The translations under genes were made by a program, and so were the position numbers. The notes beneath the pieces were generated by a model. The model ran no database searches, was not told the origin of the DNA, and saw nothing but the letters and a program-made list of their open reading frames with translations. A DNA stretch of 64,000 nt from CAWGXZ01 sp963826695 (GTDB taxonomy: Bacteria > Pseudomonadota > Gammaproteobacteria > Burkholderiales > Burkholderiaceae_C), in contig CAWGXZ010000001.1 of the NCBI GenBank assembly GCA_963826695.1, positions 310,001 to 374,000 of the forward strand. The letters run 5' to 3'. Shown here in pieces: positions 56,808-64,000 of the stretch (the first letter of the stretch is position 1; each line of letters begins with the position of its first letter).

Positions 56808-59477
56808 CTACGCCCCCGCCTTCAACCGCTCCAGCGAACGTGCACCGACGCCGAGATCGCGCCAGGCGAGCGGATGGCAGGTCAGCAACAGGATCTGGTG
56901 GCGCTGCGCGGCGTCGAACAGCACCCGCTTCATCAGCGCGAGCCGCTCGGCGTCACTGTGCACGAGCGCGTCGTCGAGGATCACGAGCGTTGGCCGGCCG
57001 GCTTCGTGCAGCAGATCGGCGTAGGCCAGCCTGCTGAGCACGCCCAGCTGCTCGCGCGCGCCGAAGCTGAGCGCATCGAAGTCGCCGACCTCGCCCGCGC
57101 CGGGGCGGGTCAGCGTGCCGGGGGCGAGCTGCTCGTCGACCGCCAGGCTGGCCTGCGCGAACAGCAGCTGCAGGTAGCGGTCGAGGTGCTTCTGCAGCGG
57201 CGCCTGCAGCCGGCGGGTCAGGCCCTGGCGCTTGTCGCGTAGCAGCCGCCATAGGTGGTCGAGCGCGCCTGCGCGGCGGCGCAGTTCGGCGCTGCGGCGC
57301 TCGGCCGCGGCGAGGTCTCGGCCAAGCTCGGCATGGCGTTCGTCGAGCCCTTGCGCGCCGGCGCCCTCCAGTTCGACTTCCAGCCGCAGCAGCGCGTCGC
57401 GCCGTTCGGCGAAGCGCTTCTCGTGCTGCTCGGCACTGCGGCCGAAGCGCTCGACGTCCTGTCGCAGGATGTCAGGCCGCACGTCGGCGACCTGGCGGGC
57501 GCGCGTTTCGATGCGCGCGCCGATGACCGCCTGCTCGGCGTGCGTGTCGACCAGTGCCTGTCGGGTGGCGGCGAGCCGGGCGGCGCGGTCGGGTGCGTCG
57601 ATCGGCACGCGCGCCCGCGCCGCCTCGCGGCCGGCCGCGTCGAGCGCGGCCTGTGCATTGACCGCCGTCCGCTCTGCCGCGTGCAGCCCTTCGTCGATGC
57701 GATCGACCGATACCCGCGCCGTTTCCTCGGTGGCCTCGGCCTGCGCCACCGGCAGGATCGACGCCGCGTGCCCACCGTCGGTCGGCGCCGGTTCGTCGGC
57801 CCTTGGCAGCTCGCCGAGCGCTCGGCGGCATTCCGCTGCGCGTGCCAGCCGTGTGGCCTGCACGGTGCGCAGCGCGTCGAGGCCTTTCGGCGCCAGCGCC
57901 TTCAGCGTCGCGGCGGCGGTTTTCGCGTCGGCCAGCAATTGCTGCTGCGCCTGCTGGCGCGCCTCGGCGGCATCGACGTCGGCCAGGCCGAGCCGCTGCA
58001 GTTGCGCGGCCTGGTCGTCGGCCAGCAGCCGCTCGCGCTGGCCGAGCGCGGCCAGGTCGCTGCCGCCCGGGGCGATCTCCATGCGGCCGAGTCCGGGCAG
58101 CGTGAGCACCGTGTTCTCCAGCAGCACCCGCTCGCCGTGACCGGCCAGCGCCTCGCCGCCGAGGTCGACTTGCCGCCCGTCGTCCAGCGCGAAAACGAGC
58201 CGGGTCGCGGCGGCGGCGCGGCGCAGCCGCAGCTCGCCCAACTCGCGCTGCCGCTCGCGCAGCGCGGCCAGGTCGGCGGCGGCGATCTCGGTCGCCGCCG
58301 CGCGCTGCTGCAGGCCGAGCAGCGCCGCCTGCGCCGCCTCGGCGCGGGCGAGCAGCGCGCCGGCGCCTTCGGCCTCGGCCGACAGGTCGTCGAGCTGGCG
58401 CTGCAGCGTGCGCCGGGTGTCGTGCTGCCGCGCCAGCCGCAGCGCCTCGCGCGCCGCATCGTGCGCCCGCACCGCGTCGGCGCGGCGCTGCCGCCACGGC
58501 TCGACCGCGGCGAGGGCGGCAGCCAGCGCGTCGCGGGCGGCGGCGAGTCCGGTGGCGCGTTCGGCGGCCTCGCGCTCGTGCGCGGCAAACGCGGCCAGCT
58601 GCTCGCCGAGCAGCCTCGCGCGATCCGCCAGCCCGTCGGCGTGCCGGCGGTCGTCGGCCAGCGCCTTCTCGACCCGGCCGATCTCGTCGAGCCGCTCGCG
58701 CGCCGCCTGCTGTTGCTCGCGCAGCGACTGCCACGGCCGGTCGGCTTCGTCGTCGGCGTGCTCGCGGCGCAGCGCGGCGAGTTGGTCGACCTGGCGCCGA
58801 TAGACCGCGACGGCTTCGGCGAGCTGGTCGACCGCCGCCTTCGAAGCGGCCTCGGCGCGGATTGCCTCGGCCAGCCGGCCGCGCGGCGCGCCGGTCGACG
58901 GCGTCAGCAGCTCGTTGCGATCGGCCTCGACGCGCGCCAGCAGGTCGTCGCCGCCGCTGCTCGCCACCTCGCCGAGCGACTGGTCGAGCGCCCTGCGCAG
59001 ATGGCCGGTGGCGTGCTGCACCGCCTGTCGGACCTCGTGCGCCGCGCCCTGCCGGATCCACAGCAGCCCGGGGATTCCCCAGTGCTCGGGCGCGCTCGCG
59101 CCGCGGCCGGCGTACTGGAATCCAAGCAGCTCGGCCAGATGGTCCTCGGCCGCCGCGCCGTCGAGCCGCCGATCGCCGCAGCGCACCTCGCAGCGCTTGC
59201 GACCGAGGAAGCTCTTGGTCAGCGTGTAGCTGCAGCCGTCGAAATTGAATTCGATCTCGACCGTCGGCGTCGCCCCCGGGTCGTCCCACGGCCGCAGGTC
59301 GTCGACGCTCGACGAACGGTGCCGCTCGAAGAAGGCGGCGCGGATCGCCGCCACCAGCGTGCTCTTGCCGGCCTCGTTGGCGCCGGTGAACAGGTTGAGT
59401 CCGGGCTCCAGGTCGGCGATCTCGATCGGCCGGCGGAACTGGCGGAACTGCTCGATGCGGATACGCGAAAGCTTCAT
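56808..59477 (-). CDS. SbcC/YhaN-like SMC-family ATPase
   Basis: An 889-residue RecF/SMC-type ATPase. The N-terminal half-site is MKLSRIRIEQFRQFRRPIEI with Walker A GANEAGKST at residues 32-40. Long coiled-coil arms rich in Ala, Arg, Glu and Leu (residues ~190-740) follow. A short interruption (FALDDGRQVDLGGEALAGHG) sits where a hook would be. The C-terminal half has the signature LSFGAREQLGVLSRLAYADL and Walker B LVILDDALVHSD. It pairs with the nuclease-type gene that overlaps its start by four bases. This fits an SbcCD/Mre11-Rad50-like complex, more like the YhaN group than E. coli SbcC. DNA end processing is the inferred role. Confidence 0.88.
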   Translation of the reverse strand: MKLSRIRIEQFRQFRRPIEIADLEPGLNLFTGANEAGKSTLVAAIRAAFFERHRSSSVDDLRPWDDPGATPTVEIEFNFDGCSYTLTKSFLGRKRCEVRCGDRRLDGAAAEDHLAELLGFQYAGRGASAPEHWGIPGLLWIRQGAAHEVRQAVQHATGHLRRALDQSLGEVASSGGDDLLARVEADRNELLTPSTGAPRGRLAEAIRAEAASKAAVDQLAEAVAVYRRQVDQLAALRREHADDEADRPWQSLREQQQAARERLDEIGRVEKALADDRRHADGLADRARLLGEQLAAFAAHEREAAERATGLAAARDALAAALAAVEPWRQRRADAVRAHDAAREALRLARQHDTRRTLQRQLDDLSAEAEGAGALLARAEAAQAALLGLQQRAAATEIAAADLAALRERQRELGELRLRRAAAATRLVFALDDGRQVDLGGEALAGHGERVLLENTVLTLPGLGRMEIAPGGSDLAALGQRERLLADDQAAQLQRLGLADVDAAEARQQAQQQLLADAKTAAATLKALAPKGLDALRTVQATRLARAAECRRALGELPRADEPAPTDGGHAASILPVAQAEATEETARVSVDRIDEGLHAAERTAVNAQAALDAAGREAARARVPIDAPDRAARLAATRQALVDTHAEQAVIGARIETRARQVADVRPDILRQDVERFGRSAEQHEKRFAERRDALLRLEVELEGAGAQGLDERHAELGRDLAAAERRSAELRRRAGALDHLWRLLRDKRQGLTRRLQAPLQKHLDRYLQLLFAQASLAVDEQLAPGTLTRPGAGEVGDFDALSFGAREQLGVLSRLAYADLLHEAGRPTLVILDDALVHSDAERLALMKRVLFDAAQRHQILLLTCHPLAWRDLGVGARSLERLKAGA

Positions 59478-60595
59478 GCGGCCTCGCGCCGTTCATCGAG
59501 CAGGCCGGCGAGCAGCGCCAGCGCGTCGCGCGCCAGCGCCGCCTGCACGTCGCCGCCCTGCTGAGCGGCGCGCAGCTCGGCGATCGCCTCGCCGACGTAG
59601 CCGTCGGCACGCAGCGCGGCGATGTCGTCGTCGGTCGGGTCGAGCCGCAGCGCCGACTGGTCGCAGCGCACGCTGCGAGCGCGGCCCTGCGCCTGCACGA
59701 TAGCCGCCTGCAGCCGGCGGTGGCCGGCGAGGTCGGTGGCGCCGGTCAGCGTCAGCTGCAGCACATCGTCGGGCCCGCATCGCGCCAAGCGCTGCAGCAG
59801 CGCGTCGACATCGGTCGACACCTGCAGGGCGAACGATTCGGCACTCCAGCGGTAGCGCCCGGTGGGGACCGACTCGACACGCGGCAGCGTCCCCCGGGCA
59901 GCGATCTCGACGCACAGTGCCCGGCCGGAATCGTTGTTGCGAAAGCGATCGGTCTCGGGCGTTCCGCTGTACCAGGTGCGCTCGTCGACCTGTCGAGCGC
60001 CGTGCCAGTCGCCGAGCGCCAGGTAGTCGAGGCCGGCGCGGGCGGCGCGATCGGCGGCAATCGGGTTGGCCGAGTCGATGCCTTCGGCCAGGATGCCCTC
60101 GACGCTGCCGTGCGCCAGCCCAATCCGCAGCAGCCCGGCAGGGGTGTCGGCGCCGTCGAACCAGGCGGTCAGGTCGGCATACGTGTGGCGTTGCGTCAGC
60201 GGCGCCGGCAGCAACGCGACACCGATCGCGTCGAGCAGCAGCGGCACCGGCTCCAGGCAGGCGTGGACGCTGGCCGGAATCGCGCCGAGCCGCTGCGCGC
60301 GCGTCCAGACCGATTCGGCGAGCGCCGCGTCATGGTTGCCCGGAATCATCACCCACGGACCGGCGAAGGCGGCCGTCGCATTGAACAGCCGGTGGATCGT
60401 GCGGTCGGAGACCCCCTGCACGTCGAACACGTCGCCGGCCACCAGCACCATGTCGACCCGTTCGGCGGCAGCCCGCGCCGCCAGCCGCTCGACGGCCTCG
60501 AAACGCGCCTCGGCCAGCAGCGCCGCGTCGGCCGGCTCGAAGGCGCCGTAGAGCTTGCCGATCTGCCAGTCGGCGGTGTGGAGGAGTCGAACCAT
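59474..60595 (-). CDS. SbcD/YhaO-like metallophosphoesterase, DNA exonuclease subunit
   Basis: A 373-residue calcineurin-fold phosphoesterase. Metal-binding motifs are HTADWQIGK (Asp9, with Gln11 in place of the usual His), VAGDVFD (Asp55), IPGNHDA (Asn87, His88), GLAHGSVEG and LGDWHG. SbcD/Mre11 proteins usually carry DxH in the first motif, so the first metal site is altered; the YhaO group shares this. It starts at 60595 (MVRLLHTADW), since the longer frame is unrelated sequence. Its stop overlaps the ATPase start (ATGA), so the two proteins are made together as a complex. Confidence 0.88.
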   Translation of the reverse strand: MVRLLHTADWQIGKLYGAFEPADAALLAEARFEAVERLAARAAAERVDMVLVAGDVFDVQGVSDRTIHRLFNATAAFAGPWVMIPGNHDAALAESVWTRAQRLGAIPASVHACLEPVPLLLDAIGVALLPAPLTQRHTYADLTAWFDGADTPAGLLRIGLAHGSVEGILAEGIDSANPIAADRAARAGLDYLALGDWHGARQVDERTWYSGTPETDRFRNNDSGRALCVEIAARGTLPRVESVPTGRYRWSAESFALQVSTDVDALLQRLARCGPDDVLQLTLTGATDLAGHRRLQAAIVQAQGRARSVRCDQSALRLDPTDDDIAALRADGYVGEAIAELRAAQQGGDVQAALARDALALLAGLLDERREAA

Positions 60596-60680
60596 GCGGC
60601 GTGGATTGTGGTTCGGCCGATCGGCGAGTCCGGTCGGCGCGGTTATACAGGCCCCTGGCGCTGGCCCCATCATTGCCACC

Positions 60681-61163
60681 GTGAAAACGACCAGCTGCGG
60701 CATCCTGATCCTCAACCCCGAACGCGAGCTGTTGCTTTGCCACGTGACCGGCGGCTCGTTCTGGGACATTCCCAAGGGCGGCGTCGACCCGGGCGAAAGC
60801 GCCGTCCAGACCGCCATTCGCGAGACCGTCGAGGAGACCGGCCTGGTCTTCGCACCCGCCGACCTGCACGACCTCGGCCGCTTCACCTACCGGCCGGTGA
60901 AGGACCTGCACCTCTTCGCGACGCTGCTCGAACGGGTCGACACCCGTCGCTGCCACTGCCGCACGCATTTCCACGACCGGCACGGCATCTCGCGGCCCGA
61001 GATGGACGGCTTCGCCTGGGTGCCCCTGGCCACCGTGCCGCGGCGCTGTGCCCGGCGCATGGGCGAACTGCTGAGCACCGGGATCGCGCTGCCGGCGCTG
61101 TTCGACCAGCTGCTTGCCGCGGCCTTTCCGGTCAAGCGGGCAGAGTTCGCGCTGCGCGGCTGA
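60681..61163 (+). CDS. NUDIX hydrolase
   Basis: A 160-residue nucleoside-diphosphate-X hydrolase. The Nudix box runs from residue 33 to 55, with GGVDPGESAVQTAIRE followed by TVEETGL, matching GX5EX7REUXEEXGU. Before it is the usual start, CGILILNPERELLLCHVTGG. The second half (RRCHCRTHFHD) has a Cys/His-rich stretch of unknown role. The substrate may be a nucleotide sugar, oxidised nucleotide, dinucleoside polyphosphate or RNA cap; the sequence does not decide. A GTG start at 60681 is used. It is divergent from the exonuclease gene (85-base gap). Confidence 0.88.
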   Translation: MKTTSCGILILNPERELLLCHVTGGSFWDIPKGGVDPGESAVQTAIRETVEETGLVFAPADLHDLGRFTYRPVKDLHLFATLLERVDTRRCHCRTHFHDRHGISRPEMDGFAWVPLATVPRRCARRMGELLSTGIALPALFDQLLAAAFPVKRAEFALRG

Positions 61164-61188
61164 AGGCCGAACGGCGGCGGCGGGCGCC

Positions 61189-62137
61189 TCAGCCGCCTTC
61201 GGCCACGGCGGCGTCGAACACCCGCTCGGCGGCAGCGAGGTCTTCGAGCGCCGTGCCGACCGACTTGAACAGCGTCCGCTCGTCGGCCAGCAGGCGCCCC
61301 GCGCCGCTGCGGCACAGGTCGGCCAGCGTGCCCTGCAGGTCGTCCCGGGCGAAGGCGCCGTCCGCCATGGCTTCGAGCACGTCGCCCGATTTGGCCAGCG
61401 CCTCGTCGGTGTCGACAAAGACCCGGCTGCGGGCAAAACAGGCGGCGTCGCTCTCGCGCATCGCCGGCGTGAAGCTGCCGATCAGGTCGAGGTGCGTGCC
61501 GGGCTGCAACCACCCACCCCGGACCAGCGGCAGCGTCGAAAGCGTCGCGCAGCTGACGATGTCGGCCCGGCGAACGCCGGCTTCGAGCGACTCGCACACG
61601 CCTGCGACGAAGCCTTCGTCGCGCAGCCGCCCGGCCAGCGCGGCTGCCGCAGCGGCGTTGCGCGCCCACACCCGCACCTCGGCGACCGGCCGCACCGAGC
61701 GCAGCGCCTGCGGCATCAGCGAGGCGACCCGGCCGGCGCCGACCACCAGCAGCCGGCTGGCATCCGGCCGCGCCAGGAACGACGCCGCCAGGGCCGAAGC
61801 CGCCGCCGTGCGCCGCGCCGTGATTTCGTCGCCGTCGATCTGCGCCAGCGGCTCGCCGGTCGCGGCGTCGAACAGCAGGTAGGTCGAATGCAGCGCCGGC
61901 CTGCCGAGGGCCGCATTGCCCGGGAAAACGGTCACCGTCTTGATGCCGAGCCGCCGCCCCGGCCGCCACGCCGGCATCAGCAGCAAGGTGCCCTCGGCGC
62001 GCACCGGTGGCCGACGCGATGCGGTGCACATGGCGCGGCGGCACCTCGCAGCCGGCGATGAAAAGCATGCGCAGCGCCTCGATCAGCGCCGGGAAAGCCA
62101 GGTGGCGCCGGGTGGTGGCGGTGTCGATGATGCGCAT
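61189..62137 (-). CDS. Ornithine cyclodeaminase/mu-crystallin family protein, frame broken near 62,010
   Basis: An NAD(P)-binding protein of the ornithine cyclodeaminase family, which includes delta1-pyrroline-2-carboxylate and ketimine reductases. The main part (61189-62031) contains GIKTVTVFPGNAALGRPALH, ITARRTAAASALAASFLARP, the Rossmann motif LLVVGAGRVASLM and LDLIGSFTPAMRESD. The family N-terminus (MRIIDTATTRRHLAFPALIE, then VPPRHVHRIAS) is in another frame, starting at 62137. One base skipped in the GGTGCGCGCC tract (about 62,005-62,015) joins them into ~315 residues. As written, a start at 62031 (GTG or ATG nearby) would lose the first 40 residues. Confidence 0.82.
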
Positions 62138-62346
62138 GGACGGCCTTTTAGCCGATCGAAGCCGCCCTTTGGAAGCACCCGTGCGCGGCCGCCCTTCGCC
62201 GATGCGAGCCGGCGGCGGCCGACGCCGAGTCCGTGCATGCACTGCGGGACTGGCGGTCGGCGGTCGGCTCCGCTAAGGTCGGCCCGGTCGATCCATCGCA
62301 CCGTTCAACCGGGACGAGGGGCGGTCGCCAGGCAGGGAGATCTGCG

Positions 62347-63591
62347 ATGCGTGCCATTTTCATCAGCTACCGTCGGCAGGACGCCGAGGGTCAGGCGGGG
62401 CGCCTCTTCGACGACCTCGTCGAGCGATTCGGCGCCGAAGCGGTGTTCATGGACGTCGCGGCGATCGAGCCGGGCCGTGACTTCCGGCGAGCCATCGAGC
62501 AGCACGTCGGCTCGTGCGGCGTGCTGCTGGCGGTCATGGGCCGTGAATGGATCGGCGCCCGGAACGAGGCCGGTGACCGGCGTCTCGACGATCCGCTCGA
62601 CTTCGTCCGCCTCGAAACGGCGTCGGCGCTGAAGCGCGACATTCCGGTGATTCCGGTGCTGGTCCAGGGGGCGCGGATGCCACGCCCCGACCAGTTGCCC
62701 GGCGACCTGGTCGAACTGGCCTACCGCAACGGCGTCGAGCTGACGCATGCCCGCTGGGAGTCCGATGTCGGGGTGTTGTGCAAGGCGCTGGCCGCGCACG
62801 TCCAGCCGCAGGCCCCCGTGACGCCGCAGCCGGCTGCGGCGGTCGACAAGCCAGGCGCGGCGCAAGGCACGAATGCCGCGCCGCCGGCAGCGAAACGGTG
62901 GCGGATGCCGGCTGCGCTGCTGGCAGGTGTCGTCGTGGCGGCGACCGGCGTCGGCGTCTACTTCGCGTCCGGGAGCCGGCACGAGGAGGCCGCAGCGGAT
63001 CAGCAGGCGGCAGCCGAACAGGCACAGCCCGACGAAGCCGAAACCGCGCAACCCGCGGCTTCGCAAGCGGCGGACGACCCGCGCGTTGCCGAAGAACGTG
63101 CACGCCGTCTCGAGAGCGAGCGCGTTGCTGCCGAAACGAAGGCCGAGAGCGATCGGCAAGCCCGGGCAGAAGAGGAGGAAAAGGCCCGGGCCGCCCGGCT
63201 CGCCAGCACGCGTGCGGAGAACGAGCGCAGCGCCGAAGCCGAGAACGAGCGCCGGCGCGCTGCCGAGATGCGCCGCGCCGAAGAACGCGCCCGCCTGGCC
63301 GCCCGAGCCGCCGCAGCGCGCTGGACGAGCCGGACCTTCGAGGCGCCGAACGGCGGTCTGCTGGCGTACACCGTGATGCCCGACGGCAACCCGGCGTGCG
63401 CGTCCTACGACGGGACGGCTTGCCTTTGGGGTGTCGCGCCCGACAAGCTCGATCTGCAGCGTCTGCAGCCGCTCGCCTGCGGCGAGGCGCACCGAAGGCG
63501 CTGGAACAGCACCGGGTACGACGATCCGAAGCACTGGTGCAGCCTGGTCAGGAATGAACTCGCCGCACGACGCGGCAGGGGCGGTGGCTAG
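62347..63591 (+). CDS. Membrane-anchored TIR-domain protein with periplasmic Cys-rich domain
   Basis: A 414-residue protein with four parts. Residues 1 to about 140: a bacterial TIR (TIR_2) domain beginning MRAIFISYRRQDAEGQAGRL, with FMDVAAIEPGRDFRRAIEQH. A glutamate (Glu90, in FVRLETASAL) sits where bacterial TIR NADases have the catalytic one. Residues ~140-185: Pro/Ala linker. Residues ~186-208: one membrane helix (LLAGVVVAATGVGVYFAS). Residues ~244-325: a highly charged coiled coil. The last ~90 residues have four to five cysteines (NPACASYDGTACLWG, PLACGEAH, DPKHWCSLV). The expected topology is cytosolic TIR and periplasmic coiled coil plus Cys-rich domain, so it could sense envelope damage and signal through TIR. 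No function is proven. It is divergent from the cyclodeaminase-like gene. Confidence 0.85.
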   Translation: MRAIFISYRRQDAEGQAGRLFDDLVERFGAEAVFMDVAAIEPGRDFRRAIEQHVGSCGVLLAVMGREWIGARNEAGDRRLDDPLDFVRLETASALKRDIPVIPVLVQGARMPRPDQLPGDLVELAYRNGVELTHARWESDVGVLCKALAAHVQPQAPVTPQPAAAVDKPGAAQGTNAAPPAAKRWRMPAALLAGVVVAATGVGVYFASGSRHEEAAADQQAAAEQAQPDEAETAQPAASQAADDPRVAEERARRLESERVAAETKAESDRQARAEEEEKARAARLASTRAENERSAEAENERRRAAEMRRAEERARLAARAAAARWTSRTFEAPNGGLLAYTVMPDGNPACASYDGTACLWGVAPDKLDLQRLQPLACGEAHRRRWNSTGYDDPKHWCSLVRNELAARRGRGGG

Positions 63592-63680
63592 GAGCCGCGC
63601 TTCGGCTCCGCCCGGCGCCAGGTCCGCACCCCTGACCGCAGCGCCGGGGCGCCGCCCGGCCAACGCGAGCCCGCCGCGCG

Positions 63681-64000
63681 TCAGCCCGGCCGAGCCGAAC
63701 CGCTCGAGCGGGCGCGCTGCAACAGCATCGCATCGCCATAGCTGAAGAAGCGGTAGCGCTGGGCAACGGCGTGGCGGTAGAGCGCCAGCGCCTCGGCATG
63801 GCCGGTGAAGGCGCTGACCAGCATCAGCAACGTGCTTTTCGGCAGGTGGAAGTTGGTCAGCAGCAGGTCGACCACGCGGAACTCGAAGCCCGGCGTGATG
63901 AAGATGTCGGTGTCGCGGCTGCCGGCCTGCAGGCCGCCGCCGAGCGCTGCCGATTCGAGTGCGCGCAGCGTCGTCGTGCCGACCGCGAGCACCCGCCCGC
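63681..64000 (-). CDS. queA: S-adenosylmethionine:tRNA ribosyltransferase-isomerase QueA, C-terminal part (cut by window edge)
   Basis: The last ~106 codons of QueA, which adds the epoxycyclopentane part to preQ1 in tRNA using the ribosyl moiety of AdoMet. Seen are LAVGTTTLRALESAALGG, DIFITPGFEFRVVDLLLTNF, HLPKSTLLMLVSAFTGH and RYRFFSYGDAMLLQRA, all strongly conserved near the C-terminus. The frame is open to the window edge at 64000, so the truncation is due only to the window. Downstream (to the left) a divergently arranged island separates it from tgt. Confidence 0.95.
   Translation of the reverse strand, partial: GRVLAVGTTTLRALESAALGGGLQAGSRDTDIFITPGFEFRVVDLLLTNFHLPKSTLLMLVSAFTGHAEALALYRHAVAQRYRFFSYGDAMLLQRARSSGSARPG

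Noticed and set aside
63681..64000. QueA as a truncated pseudogene
   Set aside because: The frame is open to the last base of the window; the missing part is simply outside it.

Overview
The window is high-GC DNA from a betaproteobacterium, most likely a Burkholderiales member. The markers are a Gcw_chp-glnK-amtB operon, a DUF3567 gene, phaM, the GTP form of PEP carboxykinase, three Bug-type (TctC-like) solute receptors, a metH gene split in two, and an SAH riboswitch. Species cannot be fixed from this sequence. No rRNA, tRNA, CRISPR array, integrase or insertion sequence was seen.

Layout. 0-1.7 kb: nitrogen operon (outer-membrane protein, PII, ammonium transporter) with a -24/-12 promoter and a palindromic NtrC-like site upstream. 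1.7-13.2 kb: comM, two tandem glycine-zipper proteins, the two halves of metH with an SAH riboswitch between them, a MHYT-like/GGDEF/EAL protein, DUF3567 and DUF3108 genes. 13.2-20.4 kb: retropepsin-like protein, phaM, FIST protein, glcDEF, then a 0.7 kb gene-free stretch holding a large inverted repeat. 20.5-28.6 kb: divergent glpD/glpK and a liv branched-chain amino acid ABC operon whose second permease is fused to its ATPase. 28.8-33.9 kb: a tightly overlapping pckG-cytochrome b561-yceI-yceI operon, a MOSC protein and a Kbp-like BON-LysM protein. 34.0-50.0 kb: an acyl-CoA catabolic cluster (AraC regulator, dienoyl-CoA-reductase-like SDR, hydratase/dehydrogenase, thiolase, two acyl-CoA dehydrogenases, hydratase, CoA ligase, glutaryl-CoA dehydrogenase, class III CoA-transferase, two Bug receptors). 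Its gene set resembles pim-type dicarboxylate degradation, and it contains remnants of etfA and of an acyl-CoA dehydrogenase. 50.2-54.6 kb: rlmJ, an LplT-like transporter, a third Bug receptor and a GAF-GGDEF protein. 55-64 kb: tgt and the start-distal part of queA, kept apart by an island with a small conserved protein, an SbcCD/YhaNO-like pair, a NUDIX hydrolase, an ornithine-cyclodeaminase-like protein and a membrane-anchored TIR protein.

How the genes work together. GlnK and AmtB control ammonium entry. GlcDEF (glycolate to glyoxylate), GlpKD (glycerol to DHAP) and PckG feed central carbon metabolism. The 34-50 kb cluster can plausibly carry an odd-chain dicarboxylate from uptake through CoA activation and beta-oxidation to glutaryl-CoA and crotonyl-CoA.

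Quality caveat: six genes show a break that is resolved by skipping exactly one base (near 12.84, 14.33, 37.95, 41.83, 42.07 and 62.01 kb). This looks like single-base insertions, either real or from the assembly, and is flagged at each gene.
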